A stretch of 64,000 nt of DNA, taken from assembly GCF_002234675.1 (NCBI RefSeq), contig NC_019866.2, positions 25,007,031-25,071,030 on the forward strand. The letters are read 5' to 3'. Positions 11,401-64,000 of the stretch are shown one piece after another. Source of the stretch: Oryzias latipes (lineage: Eukaryota > Chordata > Actinopteri > Beloniformes > Adrianichthyidae). How positions within the stretch are numbered: position 1 is the first letter of the stretch; every line of letters starts with the position of its first letter. The notes under the pieces are model-generated. The model searched no databases, had not been told where the DNA came from, and saw only the letters and a program-made list of their open reading frames with translations. Made by a program: the position numbers and the translations under genes.

Positions 11401-13989
11401 ATTTAACTTGATGATCTGGAAGGAATCCAAGAATCTGGAAAACTGTTCAGGAGCAGGAATTTCTGTCTGGAAGTTTGGATGAAGAGGATCTGGATCCACT
11501 TTAGGACAGAGGATCTGGATCCCCTTTAGGGCAGAGGATCTGGATCCACTTTAGGACAGAGGATCTGGATCCACTTTAGGTCAGAGGATCTGGATCCACT
11601 TTAGGTCAGAGGATCTGGATCCACTTTAGGACAGATGATCTGGATCCACTTTAGGGCAGAGGATCTAGATCCACTTTAGGGCAGAGAACCGCATCGTTCA
11701 GAAAGAACTGACATAGACTGTGAATCGGATTGGCAACCAATAGTTATATAAATTGAATCATACAAATCAATCGTTGCCCCCCCCATTCATGACAACCACA
11801 GTTGTCATGAATAGTAAATAAAGACATTTGTAACAAAAACATTATTAAATATGTTTATTACTTGAGTAAAATCTGACTTTTTCAAATGGGAGTCAAAGGG
11901 AAATCGCACCGATCTGCATCCTGCCCAAACACGGAAACATTTGCTGCTTCCTGGTTTCCTTACCTACAAACACACAGATGTGATTCGGGTAAAAGACTTC
12001 TTCAGGCAGTAACCAAGAAGTCCCACATGCCTGTTGCTCTAATGTCTTTAGCGCCACCGTCTGGTCATATGGGTGAGGTGCGACACCTGAGATTTGATTC
12101 TGTTCTGCTCCAGAGCTCCTGTGAGGATGGAAGGAGACGGAGGTCCAGTTCCTGAGATGGTGCCGCTGAGTGGCATCATTGCCCCCCCTCTGCCCAGCTA
12201 CGGTGATGCCCTGCAGAATCCCGGACAACATGATGCCCCCCCACCACCTTATTCAGCGTAAGTGCAGGTTTGATCTTGTTTGTGACTCTCAGCATCGTCA
12301 TCATCACGGCTAAAGAGGGAAAGCTCTACAGCCACGATGGTGTTTGGCAGAGCAGAGCTCGCCATCAGCACCTCGTCATCAGCGCCTCAGCTCTGCAGCC
12401 TCATCCGGGATCAGCATCAGCATCAGGATCCGGATCAGGAGAAAACCGCTGGAACCAACGACACTCCCAAAGACAGTCCATGGAGCTGCTCTGACTTAAA
12501 AAACAAAGAATTAACGTCTGCTTCTCAGAGCAAGATTCTGAGTTTGTGAAGCAGACCTGATGTCCTGAAATGATCCAAATAATGAACATTTTCAGACCCA
12601 AGATTCAAAACTATGGGTTTGCTTTGTGACCAGAATTCCTGCAACATGTTCCTGCAAGTTCAAGTATGAGTGACTGCAGTTTGGAGCCGTTAACGAGCTG
12701 CTGCTGCAGCCGACTGACAGGAAACACGGAGCAACGCGACAGCTGTCAGCTGAAACGGAAAGCAGGTCCAACGCAAAGCGCCTCCTGATGTTCAACCAGC
12801 AAACCTGTTAAGAGAATCAAAGACCAGAAAGGGAAAACAATAATGAATGAAATAAAAGACAAAATATGTTTGGGATGAAATTGACTGAAAAAGAAGACCA
12901 ACCACCAATAAGAGCACGAATTCTTCTCTCTGACAACCCTGTCAAATCAGGAGGTTGTCCGCTGGAGCACAGGCCCCTTTCCACTCAGCCAGAGAAGAAA
13001 CAAGACGCTGATTCTGCTGCAGACGCTGAAGAACCGCTTCATCCCCCAAAGCTGCAGAGAAAAGGAACCCTAAAGCTGTTGAGCAGAGGGGGAAACGGGA
13101 ATCTGTTTGCATCTCGAGGATTTGACGAGTGTTACGGCACAGATGGGGGGGTGAAGAAAAATCTCAGTCAGAAAGCCCCCGCTGCTGTGAATCCTGGCTC
13201 GGACCCTCACAATAGAAAAACTCGTCTGTCAGGCATCATTAGGATTCACGCAGTAACACAGAGTTTCACTGTGACTCTGTAAGCTGCCTGGGGGGGTTAT
13301 GCTCCCTGCAGCTGAACAGGGGCAGCTGGGAATGTGAGTCCGGGGGGGGGGGGGGGTAAGTAAAGGTTGCAGAAAAATCCTCTGGACTTCAAACTTACAA
13401 ACGCTGCTGGAGAAGCTGAGACGGACGGAGACGGACGGAGAGGATCCAGGAGTTCAGCTTCATGCACAGCAGGGGGGGGCAGTTTACCTGCGGGAGAGGG
13501 GCCTCTCAGGTGTGTCTGCATCAACCAGAGATGTGCACAAGATGTGCACAAGTGACCCCCCCCCCCCCCCAAAAAAAAAGTCAATCATAAAAACAGAGTC
13601 AACTCAGTTCGGGTCTTTCAACTCCAAATGTCCTGTTTTCCCGCCAGTCTGTTGATTTCGGACGGAGCTCCGTCACCTGATGGAACGTTCGGGTTCTGTG
13701 TTCCGATCTCATTGATCCGGATCAAACGTGGTTGAAACCAAAGCCTGAGAGCAGACGCAGCATCCAGCTGCACAGCTGTCTGCACAGCTGTCTGCGGGAT
13801 CATTCATCCATCCATGCATCCATTCATTCATTCCTGGGGGGTCGATGGAGCTGCGGGTGGATCACTGACTAAGGCTGTTCCCTCTCTCACCACAGGGGGG
13901 CGTCATCAGCGTCTCCTCAGCCGGCAGACCCGCCGCCGGAGCCGACAGCGCCGGCCCCCTCCGTCCGAACAGGGGCCCTTCAGATTTGA
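5460..13989 (+). CDS. prrg2: Transmembrane gamma-carboxyglutamic acid protein (PRRG2-like), complete
   Basis: Vitamin K-dependent single-pass membrane protein: extracellular Gla domain, one helix, and a cytoplasmic tail with WW-domain ligands. Coding exons: 5460-5544, 8716-8891, 10383-10416, 10596-10728, 12114-12257, 13896-13989. All introns are GT-AG and phases agree, giving 222 codons including stop. Residues 1-28 form a hydrophobic signal peptide (GTGLLLLQMIRCSAS). Residues 29-98 hold the propeptide and Gla domain, with the CREEIC disulphide pair at 66/71 and the Glu-rich LERECREEICTYEEAREVFE block, then FWAAY. Residues 106-131 are the transmembrane helix, followed by a KNKKKNDRR stop-transfer segment. 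The tail has LPSY (169-172) and PPPPY (185-189, a PPxY motif). The short exon 3 and the domain order match the PRRG family. Paralogue choice (PRRG2 rather than PRRG1/3/4) rests mainly on linkage to rras and prr12. Confidence 0.88.
5893..6330. mobile_element. Non-autonomous hAT element (MITE), 438 bp
   Basis: In prrg2 intron 1. The left end CACATGTGTCAAACTAAAGG and the right end (reverse complement CAGGGGGGTCAAACTCATTT) form the TGTCAAACT-type terminal inverted repeats common in fish hAT MITEs, with GTGGCCC-rich subterminal sequence. It is flanked by near-identical 8-bp duplications, CTTTATGG at 5885-5892 and CTTAATGG at 6331-6338, as expected for hAT. No transposase remains. Confidence 0.82.
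6567..7721 (+). mobile_element. Decayed Tc1/mariner transposon with broken transposase
   Basis: In prrg2 intron 1. Ends are inverted repeats: TACACTATATTACCAAAAGT at the left and, reading the reverse complement, TACACCGTATTACCAAAAGT at the right, with TA at each edge as for Tc1 target sites. Transposase remnants run on the + strand. About 7160-7350 encodes RYIWDAIV, then GGGGIMVWACF (the Tc1 GGGSVMVWGCF motif). About 7435-7480 encodes NPIEDLWEELEQRL, the typical C-terminal DDE-domain motif. These lie in different frames with stops between them, so the transposase is dead. Length (about 1.15 kb) is close to a complete Tc1 element. Confidence 0.88.
7786..8320. mobile_element. TIR-bearing MITE, copy 1 of a two-copy family
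   Basis: Begins CATTGACTGTATAGGAGAAC and ends with its approximate reverse complement (CCAGTTCACTACATACAGTG). It shares TTTCTATGGCAACCACTC, GAGTGAG, CTGATTGGTC and GAGGATTATCAAGAA blocks in the same order with the element at 62203-62647. It carries an inserted or expanded C homopolymer at about 7830-7847. No coding capacity seen. Superfamily not determined. Confidence 0.72.
9081..9754. mobile_element. Non-autonomous hAT element, 674 bp
   Basis: In prrg2 intron 2. Left end CAGAGGTCTCAACCTC and right end (reverse complement CACAGGTGTCAAACTC) are hAT-like terminal repeats. The internal GGCCAAAATTA and GCGGGCCAG motifs are typical of fish hAT MITEs. It is flanked by a perfect 8-bp target duplication CTCTAAAG at 9073-9080 and 9755-9762. 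No transposase frame. Confidence 0.88.
10967..11785. mobile_element. Probable degenerate hAT-like element containing a 25-bp minisatellite
   Basis: In prrg2 intron 4. The left edge GGGATGTTACGATTAATC resembles the TAGGGATGTAACGATTAATC ends of many teleost hAT MITEs. A weak inverted counterpart (TCAATCGTTGCCCC) lies near 11767-11782. I could not find an 8-bp target duplication, so the boundaries are tentative. Confidence 0.45.
11485..11690. repeat. 25-bp tandem repeat, about 8 copies
   Basis: Unit AGGATCTGGATCCACTTTAG plus GACAG. Starts at 11485, 11510, 11535, 11560, 11585, 11610, 11635 and 11660, with one- or two-base variants (GGACAG, GGGCAG, GGTCAG). Lies in prrg2 intron 4 inside the probable hAT-like element. 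Confidence 0.92.
12258..13895 (+). other. prrg2 intron 5
   Basis: GT-AG intron. Contains a G homopolymer near 13341-13355 and a C homopolymer near 13556-13570 followed by A9. No gene or transposon end recognised. The 138-codon open frame at 12866-13282 has no family resemblance and no splice logic. Confidence 0.6.
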
Positions 13990-14120
13990 GTGAACTTCTC
14001 AGTGATGCGCGTGTTTCCCTGCTCGTGCATCCGTCTTTGTTGGAGGGACTGTCAGCGATGTCTGCGCGCGCACACTTGTGTGAATGAAGTGTGTTGCTTG
14101 TTGTGTATTTTTGGAGCTAA

Positions 14121-14126
14121 AATAAA
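14121..14126 (+). promoter_or_regulatory. prrg2 polyadenylation signal
   Basis: AATAAA 132 bases after the prrg2 stop, the first canonical signal. The implied short 3' UTR ends only about 0.5 kb before the prr12 start codon. Confidence 0.7.
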
Positions 14127-14664
14127 ACGTACAGAATGTCAAGTCCTTTCATGTGTCTCAGAAAGCGATTTGTGCGTGTCCACGTGCGTGTTCGCGCGGA
14201 TCCCCGCAGGATGTCATGACAGCTGATCTCCAAAAATCCAAGCTCCTTCATCCTCCTTCAGGGAGGAGGAGGATGCAGGCCAGCCCGGCACTCCTGCTGA
14301 AAATGGCGGCTGCAGAGGCAGACATGTGCGGAGGTGAAGGCGGCGGCGGCGCGGTGTCCGCTCCGCGCGCGAGCCTCCATCACGCATCCGCTCCTCCGCG
14401 CGGAGCGTCCGCTCTGCAGCCCATCACTCCAGCACCGGAGACAATAGACGGTGAAAGAGATGGGGAGAGGGGAGGAGGGAGGAGGCGCTCCTGGCTGATG
14501 TGACTCCCCCCTCCTCCTCCTCCTCTCACTCCTTCTCCTCCCCATTCCTCCGAGTCCACAGGCTCGTCAAGCAGAGAAATAAACAGAATCGAGCGCTGAG
14601 AGGAGAGGACGTTCCTCCCTCCCCTCCCCCCTCACGTATCTGTCCATCTCCATCCCTTTCTTTC

Positions 14665-57488
<42,824 letters not shown>

Positions 57489-58080
57489 AGGGCGGCGGCG
57501 GCTGGAGGAACGGCGTTTGTGGCGCTGCAGACGTCTGTGAATGTGATGGACGACCTCCAAATTCAAATCCGAGAAATCTGATCCCCACGAGCGACCTGTC
57601 CATAAAGATGCATTGATGCCTATGGTTTATATGATTTAAACGAGGTGGTTTTTAAACCCCCCACCCTGAAGTGGGTTTGTTTTTTTTGTTGGTTTGTGTT
57701 AAAGGGGTGTACATAAAATATCCCGCCTCCTGTTAGATGAGTGGCAGACGAAGATGAAAGGACTATTTGACAGAAGAAGCAGATAAACGGTCGGTGAAGG
57801 ACAGGAGGGAGGGGCTTTCATGCTATAGAAAAATGTCACAAAGGAGTTTCTTAAAGAAAGTGTGAGCTGAGAGGATCCAACATCAAACTGTAAGTGTCCG
57901 TGTTCAGTGTCAGTCGTTTGATCTCTTTGTTGTTGGTTGATTTTCGCTCCTGTTTGACCTCTCAGAGAATTTTTTTGCAAAGCGATTTTCTTGTTTTCGG
58001 GTGTACATATTGTACAGCGACGTCATTCTCTAGATCACATTTGCTTTTCTGTAAATGAAATTCCTGTATTTGACATAAGA

Positions 58081-58086
58081 AATAAA
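58081..58086 (+). promoter_or_regulatory. prr12 polyadenylation signal
   Basis: AATAAA 593 bases after the prr12 stop, the first canonical hexamer after a 3' UTR containing T-rich and A-rich stretches. Confidence 0.75.
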
Positions 58087-58109
58087 ACTTCAAATGAAAA
58101 TACTGATCA

Positions 58110-59077
58110 ATAAGCAGCTGAATGAGGACTCTTTGACTCCCAGCCTTCTCTTCCTCCATCCTGAAAACAGACGTCTGCTCCCTGAAGGACCCGCCGTGGT
58201 TTCCATCTTTGTTTTAGTATTTAGGAGGCTTTGTTCTGTACGTTCATAACATGAAGTTCCATCCAAATGAGTATTTTCTTTAGCACCGTATCACTGCAAA
58301 AACCTGAAGCCGGAGTCACATGAACCCTCATGGGTGCTGCAGATTTTCGTGGAGAAGAGCAGCAGCATCGTCACGACCTCCATCAGGTGGATTCGTGCTG
58401 TCAGCGAACGAACGAGGGTCAAACCTGCAGGCGGCACGCCGGTGGCCGCTCACGGTAGAACGCTCGATGAGCCTGCAGAGGAACAATGTTCATGCACTGT
58501 TTTTACTATGACCATGTTTTGAGCAGCAGGTCAAAATGGACAACACATAAGTAGGTGAGATGCAGGCATGTTGTACAGGTTTCTCGTCTTTTTAACCTTC
58601 TCCAAACTTGCGTTTCGCACAAGGAGCCTGTCAGTGGCGTTCACGTGATACATGGAGGCTCCTGGCTGCAGCCTGACGGTTAGAAATGAAGAAATCAGAC
58701 AATCAGAGTGCAGTTTGTGTGGACGCACAGGCGGATGCAATGAAAACATTATTTCCAGACCCACAGATTTCTTATATCAAGTAGCAAAGCTTATTACAGA
58801 CAGACAATACTTTTCAACATCTCTAACTTGATGCATTTGATTTAAAATAACTTGAAAACTTATAAAAAGTTTGTGTTTGACCTTCGACCTCAGATGCTGG
58901 AGCCACGCCTACAACTCTCATTAGAGCAAAGATGGCAGCTGCTGACATCAACATAAAATAAAAACAATAAAAAAAAGTTTCATTTGTTTCTAACGTTGTT
59001 CTGATTGTTTCCATCAAACTTCACAGACATGAAGAAATAAACAAGATGTATGGGAAACAGCCGCTGCTCCATCAACT

Positions 59078-59132
<55 letters not shown>

Positions 59133-59760
59133 GGTTTTTTTTTTGTGTGTGTGTGTGTGTGCGTGTGTGTGTGTGTGTGTGTGCATGTGTTAGTGTGTGT
59201 GTGTGTGGGGTTTTTTTTGTGTGTGTGTGTGTGTCTGCGTGTGTGTGTGTGTGCATGTGTCAGTGTGTGTGTGTGTGGGGGTTTTTTGTGTGTGTGTGTG
59301 TCTGCGTGTGTGTGTGTGTGCATGTGTCAGTGTGTGTAAGTGTGTGTGAGTGTGTGTGTGTGGGTTTTTGTGTGTGTGTCAGTGTGTGTCAGTTTGTGTG
59401 TGTGTGGGGGGGTTATCCAGAGCTTAGACAGTCAGAGGGAGGGAAAGTGCTGAGGAAGATGAGCAGCAGATTACACAGCCGTGTGTCCTGTGATGAAGCT
59501 GCAGGGGGTTCAGTGAGTCTGCTCCTGCGTCCAGTCCGGGCGGTTCTGCCTCGCGCTCGGTTCCGGTCCACAGACTTCTTCAGCCAGTTCCTGGTTCTTG
59601 ACAGACTGTTGGTGGTTAGAGACAGTCAGGTGTTTTTGTGCTGACGCTGTGTTTCGTCGTTAACGTGCGTCGACCCTTCATCAGCGTTGCTGCGAGCAGC
59701 TTCTGCTCTGTGATTGCGGGGGTGGGGGGGGTGGGGGGGCTTTGGTTGGGGCCCCCAGGC
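58110..59760. other. prr12-ric8 intergenic stretch and ric8 5' flank
   Basis: No gene seen. Contains the (GT)n tract below. The segment 59440-59760 is more GC-rich, with a G-rich run at 59718-59740, and probably holds the ric8 promoter and 5' UTR. No TATA box stands out. Confidence 0.5.
59081..59413. repeat. Compound (GT)n microsatellite with duplicated GGGTTTTTTT blocks
   Basis: Long pure (GT)n followed by larger repeats of a GT tract plus GGGG(T)6-9 (about 59131, 59207, 59279 and 59363), each about 70-85 bases apart. Long frames on both strands (Cys/Val or His/Thr) are artefacts. Confidence 0.95.
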
Positions 59761-62700
59761 ATGGCACCAGACGTGGAGAGGATCATCACAAGCATCGGCT
59801 TAGGAGACCAGGACACGGTTCAACTCCTGCTGGACAGCTACAATACCCAGGTTATGGTTGCCATGACTACTGCATCAGAACGGCACTAGAAGCATTCCTG
59901 TTTGTAACCATGGAAACAGCGTGGACGGCCTGGTGAGACAGGCTGTCATTGGCTGGGTTTCTGTGAGCAGGCGGTTCATCTGTCTTTGAATGTTCATTCT
60001 GAAATGGTGGTGGGGGGGTCCACCTGCTCCATGCTTTCCCAAAGTAACCATCCCCCCCCACCCCCACCCCCCATACACTTACCTCTGTTATAGTTAATGG
60101 AGCCAAAGGTAAACTGTGCCAATGAGTCAGTTATGATGACACAGCGTCAAACCTTTGGGGGGTTTGGTTTAAAAACAGTAAAAGTAGAATCAAATGTAAA
60201 GATTAGTGTGATTTTTTAAAAAGTGTGTCGGGGGGGGGGGTAAAATACAGACTGTGTGAACTTCTGTTTTCTCTCCACAGTATGCAGATTGCTTCTTCTT
60301 TGACTCAGAGACGCAGGAAAGAAAACAGGTCAGAAACTGGGATTTGTCAGTGTGTGTCTCTGCTGATGTCACACACACTCCTGCACCCCCCCCCCCCCTC
60401 CCTCACACACACACACACACACACACACAGCCAGGACTCCTCGGAGAATTTCCTTTGAACAGACGAGACAAAACCGGAGCTTTTTGACATCAGCTCTCTG
60501 TTCACAGTCAGAGAAATGAAGTGTACAACCCGTACTGCTGTGAAACACGGAGGAGGGTCAGTTATGGTCTGGGCTGCTTTGCTGAATCTCAACAAGGATG
60601 TCTTGAAGATGCAATTATAAAGTGTATTGGGAGCCATGATCCGGCTCACAGCTGGAGGACCAGGTTTCTCTCTGGGATGTAAAGTCTTGAGCTGCAGCTC
60701 AGCAAGTGGAGCTTTTCCTGGGTTCATCAGTGAATGTGTCTTTATGAACGGATGACAGCAGCAAAGCATTCATGGCAGGACTCAGGCAGGTTTCTCCATT
60801 TAGAGGATTTGGTTCTGTTGGAGCAGTTCTTCCTCATTATGCTGCCTCCATAAAGAGACGATGCCCTCGCAGGTCTTCAACACACTTTGACTCTACAGTC
60901 CGTCTTCTGCAGAATTTAGATGAACACAGACTTCCTTCTCGTGTTCTGCCTCATGTGACTGAAAACCCGGCGTGCAGATCAGTCTGTCCTGGACGGTGGG
61001 ATCAGATAGCTGTCAACCCTGACTGCACATCACTGAAAGACTGCCTGTCGTCTCTGAGTTTATCTACGCCGTCGACGCACGTTAATGACCTACGTCTGGT
61101 TTCACTTTCACATCTTCCTCTTTGTTTCTCTGCTGTTCATGCATGCGATGCTGCTGCTGCTCCACTCTGCACCAACGGCTGCAGCAACAACGGCTGGAGG
61201 AGGTAAACAGACAGAGATGTGCTGACAGCGTAAGATGGAAAGGTGCTTAGATGCTTCAAACGCGCACGCCTGTCTGTCACCGGGGCAGGCCGCTAATCAT
61301 GAGCAGCAAAGCTGCTTGAACTTCATGACTCATGTTACCTTCGCTGACCTCCCCTCCTCAAACACGCTGAAGCTGCAAAAACCCTGCAAAGGGATCTCTG
61401 CCAGTTTGTTGATTGGGAAAAGCATAAACATGAAAAATAAGTTAGGCAGAATTAGCCATCTATCCACCGGCACGTTTTCTATGTTTGAGCATCAACGGTC
61501 CAGCATGCAGAGTCATCTGCAAACATTCACTTTGCCAGAGACGAAGCTTTAACAGAAATACTTTACAAACCAAATGAGGTTGGAACATGTGAGGACTGCA
61601 GGCGTGTCAACACCTTTTCCTGTCTTAAATGTCATTTTCTCATGGGGTTGTGATGCTTTTTAACAAAGTCTCCATTCTGATTCCATGTGGGATTCAGATT
61701 TGAATCTCTAGTTCTAGTTCAGTTTCTGGGCTTTTTGGCTGTTTAGTTTCATTTGAAATGCATAAATGAAAAGCAGTGGACTGAAATTCTGCAGGGACCT
61801 CTGCCATGAACGCTCATCCTCTGCTGTAGCTGCCGTGCTTGTAGCTCTCGGTTGAAACCCTGTCTTTTGGTTCTGTAGTTCAGGCAGATGAAAGTAAGGG
61901 AGTGTCCCTCCAACTCTGGTTCTGATGAAGACTCAGACCAGGACAAACCGGATCTTCTCCTCCGTCAGGTAATGTAACCGTGATGTTTTACGTCACCGTC
62001 AGCAGCTGTCCTTGGGAAACTAAAAATGTCAGAACCTGATGGAACAAAGTTCTTCCTCTTTCAGTAAAACGGTTAATTCCTGAGAAAATAGAAAAAGTAA
62101 ACAAATAAATGAGAAAAAAAAGAGGCATACAGACTCTCAGATGAACAAGAACACAGGACGAGGATGTTCTGCTTGTTTTTTCTGACTTGAGTCTGACCCA
62201 AAGACTGTATGTGAGAACTGGAGGGAGCGAGTGGGACGTCACCCACAGAAAACAAATGAAGTCAATTCAATCGCCTTTTTCTTACATAACGATGCTGCCA
62301 TGTCGGAGCCAGACATCGTCAGGAACCAGTGATCGTTCCAAGTTGGTCTGAGTCATTGTTTCTATGGCAACCACTCTCACCAATCAGGAGTGAGCTTGTT
62401 GGAAATCCACACCCCTCCCCTAAAAGTGGGCTACAAGAAACGCTTGGAACGTTGGACGTGAGACCTGATTGGTCAGTTTGTAACTTAAATAAAGGAACGA
62501 CAGCATAAATCGAGGATTATCAAGAAGATGTTAAGAAAGGGATCAGAGCAAGAAAAGTTCTTCTGACCAACAGAACTTGGAGTTAGCAGGTACTTCCTGT
62601 TTGGAGGTAGAAAGGGCCAATCAGTCCAGTTCTCATATACAGTCAATGATCTGACTACCTCTGTGAATGCTGTCTTGATGGCGATATTCTTCAGCCGGTT

Positions 62701-63376
62701 TTAAATGTTCCTGCACGGCCTGCTGTGTCGTTAGGTGATTTCATTAGGTGGACATGGGTACCAGTCTGCCCCCCACTTCCCTCTGGCACCCCTCATCAGC
62801 AGACAGAACAACTGTGGGCTTCGAACGCCTTTTTATGTCATCCGCTTCAGCACGGGTCTCATTTTCTTGCATTTGACTGTAAATCCTGCAGGATTTGGCT
62901 GCAGCCCTGCTGCGCTTCGTCAGCGGTCGGCTGCAGCCAGCCGTGTTACGGGTGTGTCTGCACACGCTGCGCATCCTCTCCCGTGACTGCAGGGCCCTGG
63001 GGCCCCTGGTCTGCGACAAAGCCCTCTTCACTTTGGCTCACCTGGGGGGCATTCTCCAAAACACGGCAGAAGATGAAGGCCGCTCGGGACAAACTCCTGG
63101 CTGCAGGGAGACGGCGGAGGCTGACGGCGTTCCTCCAACGGAGACCCCTGCTGTTTCATTTTCTGCCGCCACGCACACCTCACCTGTGTACAGCTCCAGG
63201 CGGAGGGGGGCCGAGGAACGAATGCTCGTCCCAGGGACAAAAGAGGCCCGGGAGGAGGACAGTGAGGATGAAGAAAGGGAGGAGGACGGGGAGGTGTGCA
63301 GGAAGGAAGCCATGAAAGTCTTGTGCAACATCATCTACAACAGCCCCCGCGCCCAGGAGAGGGCCAGCACACTCAG
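59761..63376 (+). CDS. RIC8/synembryn family protein, first four coding exons (3' part outside window)
   Basis: RIC8 proteins are cytosolic chaperones and exchange factors for G-protein alpha subunits, built of armadillo-like helical repeats (established). Coding exons: 59761-59850, 60281-60328, 61879-61968, 62892-63376. Phases are 0,0,0 and the last ends in phase 2. The start MAPDVERIITSIGLGDQDT fits the short N-terminal helix, and FFFDSETQERK resembles the FTFDDAQQEDRK-type segment of RIC8A. Exon 4 has VCLHTLRILSRDCRALGPLV and, near its end, EAMKVLCNIIYNSPRAQE, both hallmark RIC8 helices. Unusual: exon 3 is acidic (SGSDEDSDQDKPDLL), and exon 4 carries a ~75-residue insert ending EEDSEDEEREEDGEV between those helices. 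The exon 1 donor (GTTATG) is weak, and the exon 3 acceptor could be 9 bases later in frame. RIC8A or RIC8B, or a divergent fish paralogue, cannot be decided here. Confidence 0.8.
60386..60430. repeat. C homopolymer plus (CA)n in ric8 intron 2
   Basis: A C11-12 run (with interruptions) followed by CTCCCTCA and (CA)11-type repeat. Simple sequence. Confidence 0.9.
60520..60620 (+). pseudogene. Tc1/mariner transposase fragment
   Basis: Reading from 60520, the frame encodes TTRTAVKHGGGSVMVWAALL, the central VKHGGGSVMVW motif of Tc1-like transposases, then LNLNKDVLKMQL and a stop. No flanking terminal repeats seen, so it is a relic in ric8 intron 2 unrelated to the 6567 element (different flanks). 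Confidence 0.65.
62203..62647. mobile_element. TIR-bearing MITE, copy 2 of a two-copy family
   Basis: Starts AGACTGTATGTGAGAACTGG and ends CCAGTTCTCATATACAGTCA, an inverted pair. Internal blocks (TTTCTATGGCAACCACTC, AATCAGGAGTGAG, CTGATTGGTCAGTTT, GAGGATTATCAAGAA, TACTTCCTGTTTGGA) align in order with the copy at 7786-8320. ric8 intron 3. Confidence 0.75.
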
Positions 63377-63781
63377 GTGACTCCTCCTTTCTTTATGAAC
63401 AGTGTTGGGGCCAGAAAACGTTGATCTGATGCGAGCACCAAGCCTTCTGTGCAGTGGATGGATGGAGTCTGAGTGACGGTGGGCGGGTGGGCGTCAAACC
63501 CCCCATCCTCATTCTGATCTCATCGCTGACGTTTTTCTTAATGGAGCTGCTGTTAGTGAGGAGGAGGAGGAGTTCCTCTGTGCAGCCGTGCAGTGCTGCA
63601 TGAATCGTCAGCTGCTCGGGTTCCGCTTGGGGCCAAACCCTCCAGCCCGTGGTGGCGTGCTGGTCTTCATGCCGCCCTGTTATGGGAAGACTGTCTGCTG
63701 TTCCCGACAGGACATTGATTGACATCAGATGCGTGAAAAAACTAAATCAAGGTCCACTGTTGGGGCTTGTTGATGTGAGCT

Positions 63782-63801
63782 TGGGGGGGGGGGGGGGGGG
63801 G
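63782..63801. repeat. G homopolymer in ric8 intron 4
   Basis: Near-uninterrupted G run of about 18-19 bases. One of about ten G/C homopolymers of 10 or more in the window. The rest of 63377-64000 shows nothing recognisable. Confidence 0.9.
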
Positions 63802-64000
63802 ACTGCTCCAGAGTTTACCCTGGTTTGTGACATATTCTACTTTAACATCAAACCATTTTTTAGTCAGTTTTTTCCTAAAAACCCTCGGCGTTTGTGTGGA
63901 TTTTGACTGGCTGCTTCAGACTGCAGCATTCCCACCATCAGCATGTGGTAATTCACACGCTACCGTCACGGGAAGCTGGGGAATTCCATCTGGATTCATT

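Noticed and set aside
11893..12231. 112-codon minus-strand frame over prrg2 exon 5
   Set aside because: Antisense shadow of a spliced exon whose + frame gives the conserved LPSY and PPPPY tail.
12866..13282. Possible extra exon or gene (138 codons) in prrg2 intron 5
   Set aside because: No recognisable domain, poor splice signals, and prrg2 reads in correct phase without it.
59072..59644. Cys/Val-rich and His/Thr-rich frames
   Set aside because: (GT)n microsatellite translation on both strands. The same holds for 2212-2693 and 51026-51611.
60772..61206. 144-codon + frame in ric8 intron 2
   Set aside because: No similarity to RIC8 or other families I know and no suitable splice sites. ric8 exons 2 and 3 join in phase without it.

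Overview
The window is nuclear DNA from a ray-finned (teleost) fish, most likely a percomorph. It has spliced genes with GT-AG introns, CpG-rich promoters, (GT)n microsatellites, and a dense load of fish-type transposons (hAT MITEs, Tc1/mariner, RTE and CR1/jockey-like LINEs, tRNA-derived SINEs, a solo LTR). No bacterial, organellar or viral gene block was seen. The species cannot be named from the sequence alone.

Four protein-coding genes lie on the + strand. (1) The last two coding exons of an R-Ras small GTPase (rras), positions 62-2291, cut off by the left edge. (2) A complete six-exon gene for a transmembrane Gla protein of the PRRG2 type (prrg2), 5460-13989, 221 codons. (3) A complete sixteen-exon prr12 (proline-rich 12), 14665-57488, whose exons I joined by splice signals and phase into one open frame of 2673 codons. 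(4) The first four coding exons of a RIC8/synembryn family gene, 59761-63376, cut off by the right edge. RRAS, PRRG2 and PRR12 are also neighbours on human 19q13.33, so the block is ancient. The order and orientation differ: here rras lies upstream of prrg2 on the same strand, and a ric8-type gene follows prr12.

The space between exons is filled mostly by repeats. The rras-prrg2 part holds three hAT elements or candidates, a decayed Tc1 element and one copy of a TIR-bearing MITE. prr12 intron 1 (about 10.9 kb) holds nested insertions (hAT and solo LTR inside older repeats), a 13-bp array carrying TCACGTGA palindromes, and a SINE. Intron 2 holds a hAT MITE and a young RTE-type LINE with a perfect 17-bp target duplication. 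Intron 6 holds an antisense LINE with a 738-codon open frame. Intron 9 holds a 2.1-kb foldback element with ~0.9-kb inverted arms. Introns 12 and 14 hold two large minisatellites, an 8-bp array of TGACCT half-sites and a 20-bp array that leaves three antisense frames open at once.

No gene system without precedent was found. The most unusual items are the foldback element, the two motif-rich arrays inside prr12, the ~190-residue charged helix inserted in Prr12, and the nested transposon stratigraphy.
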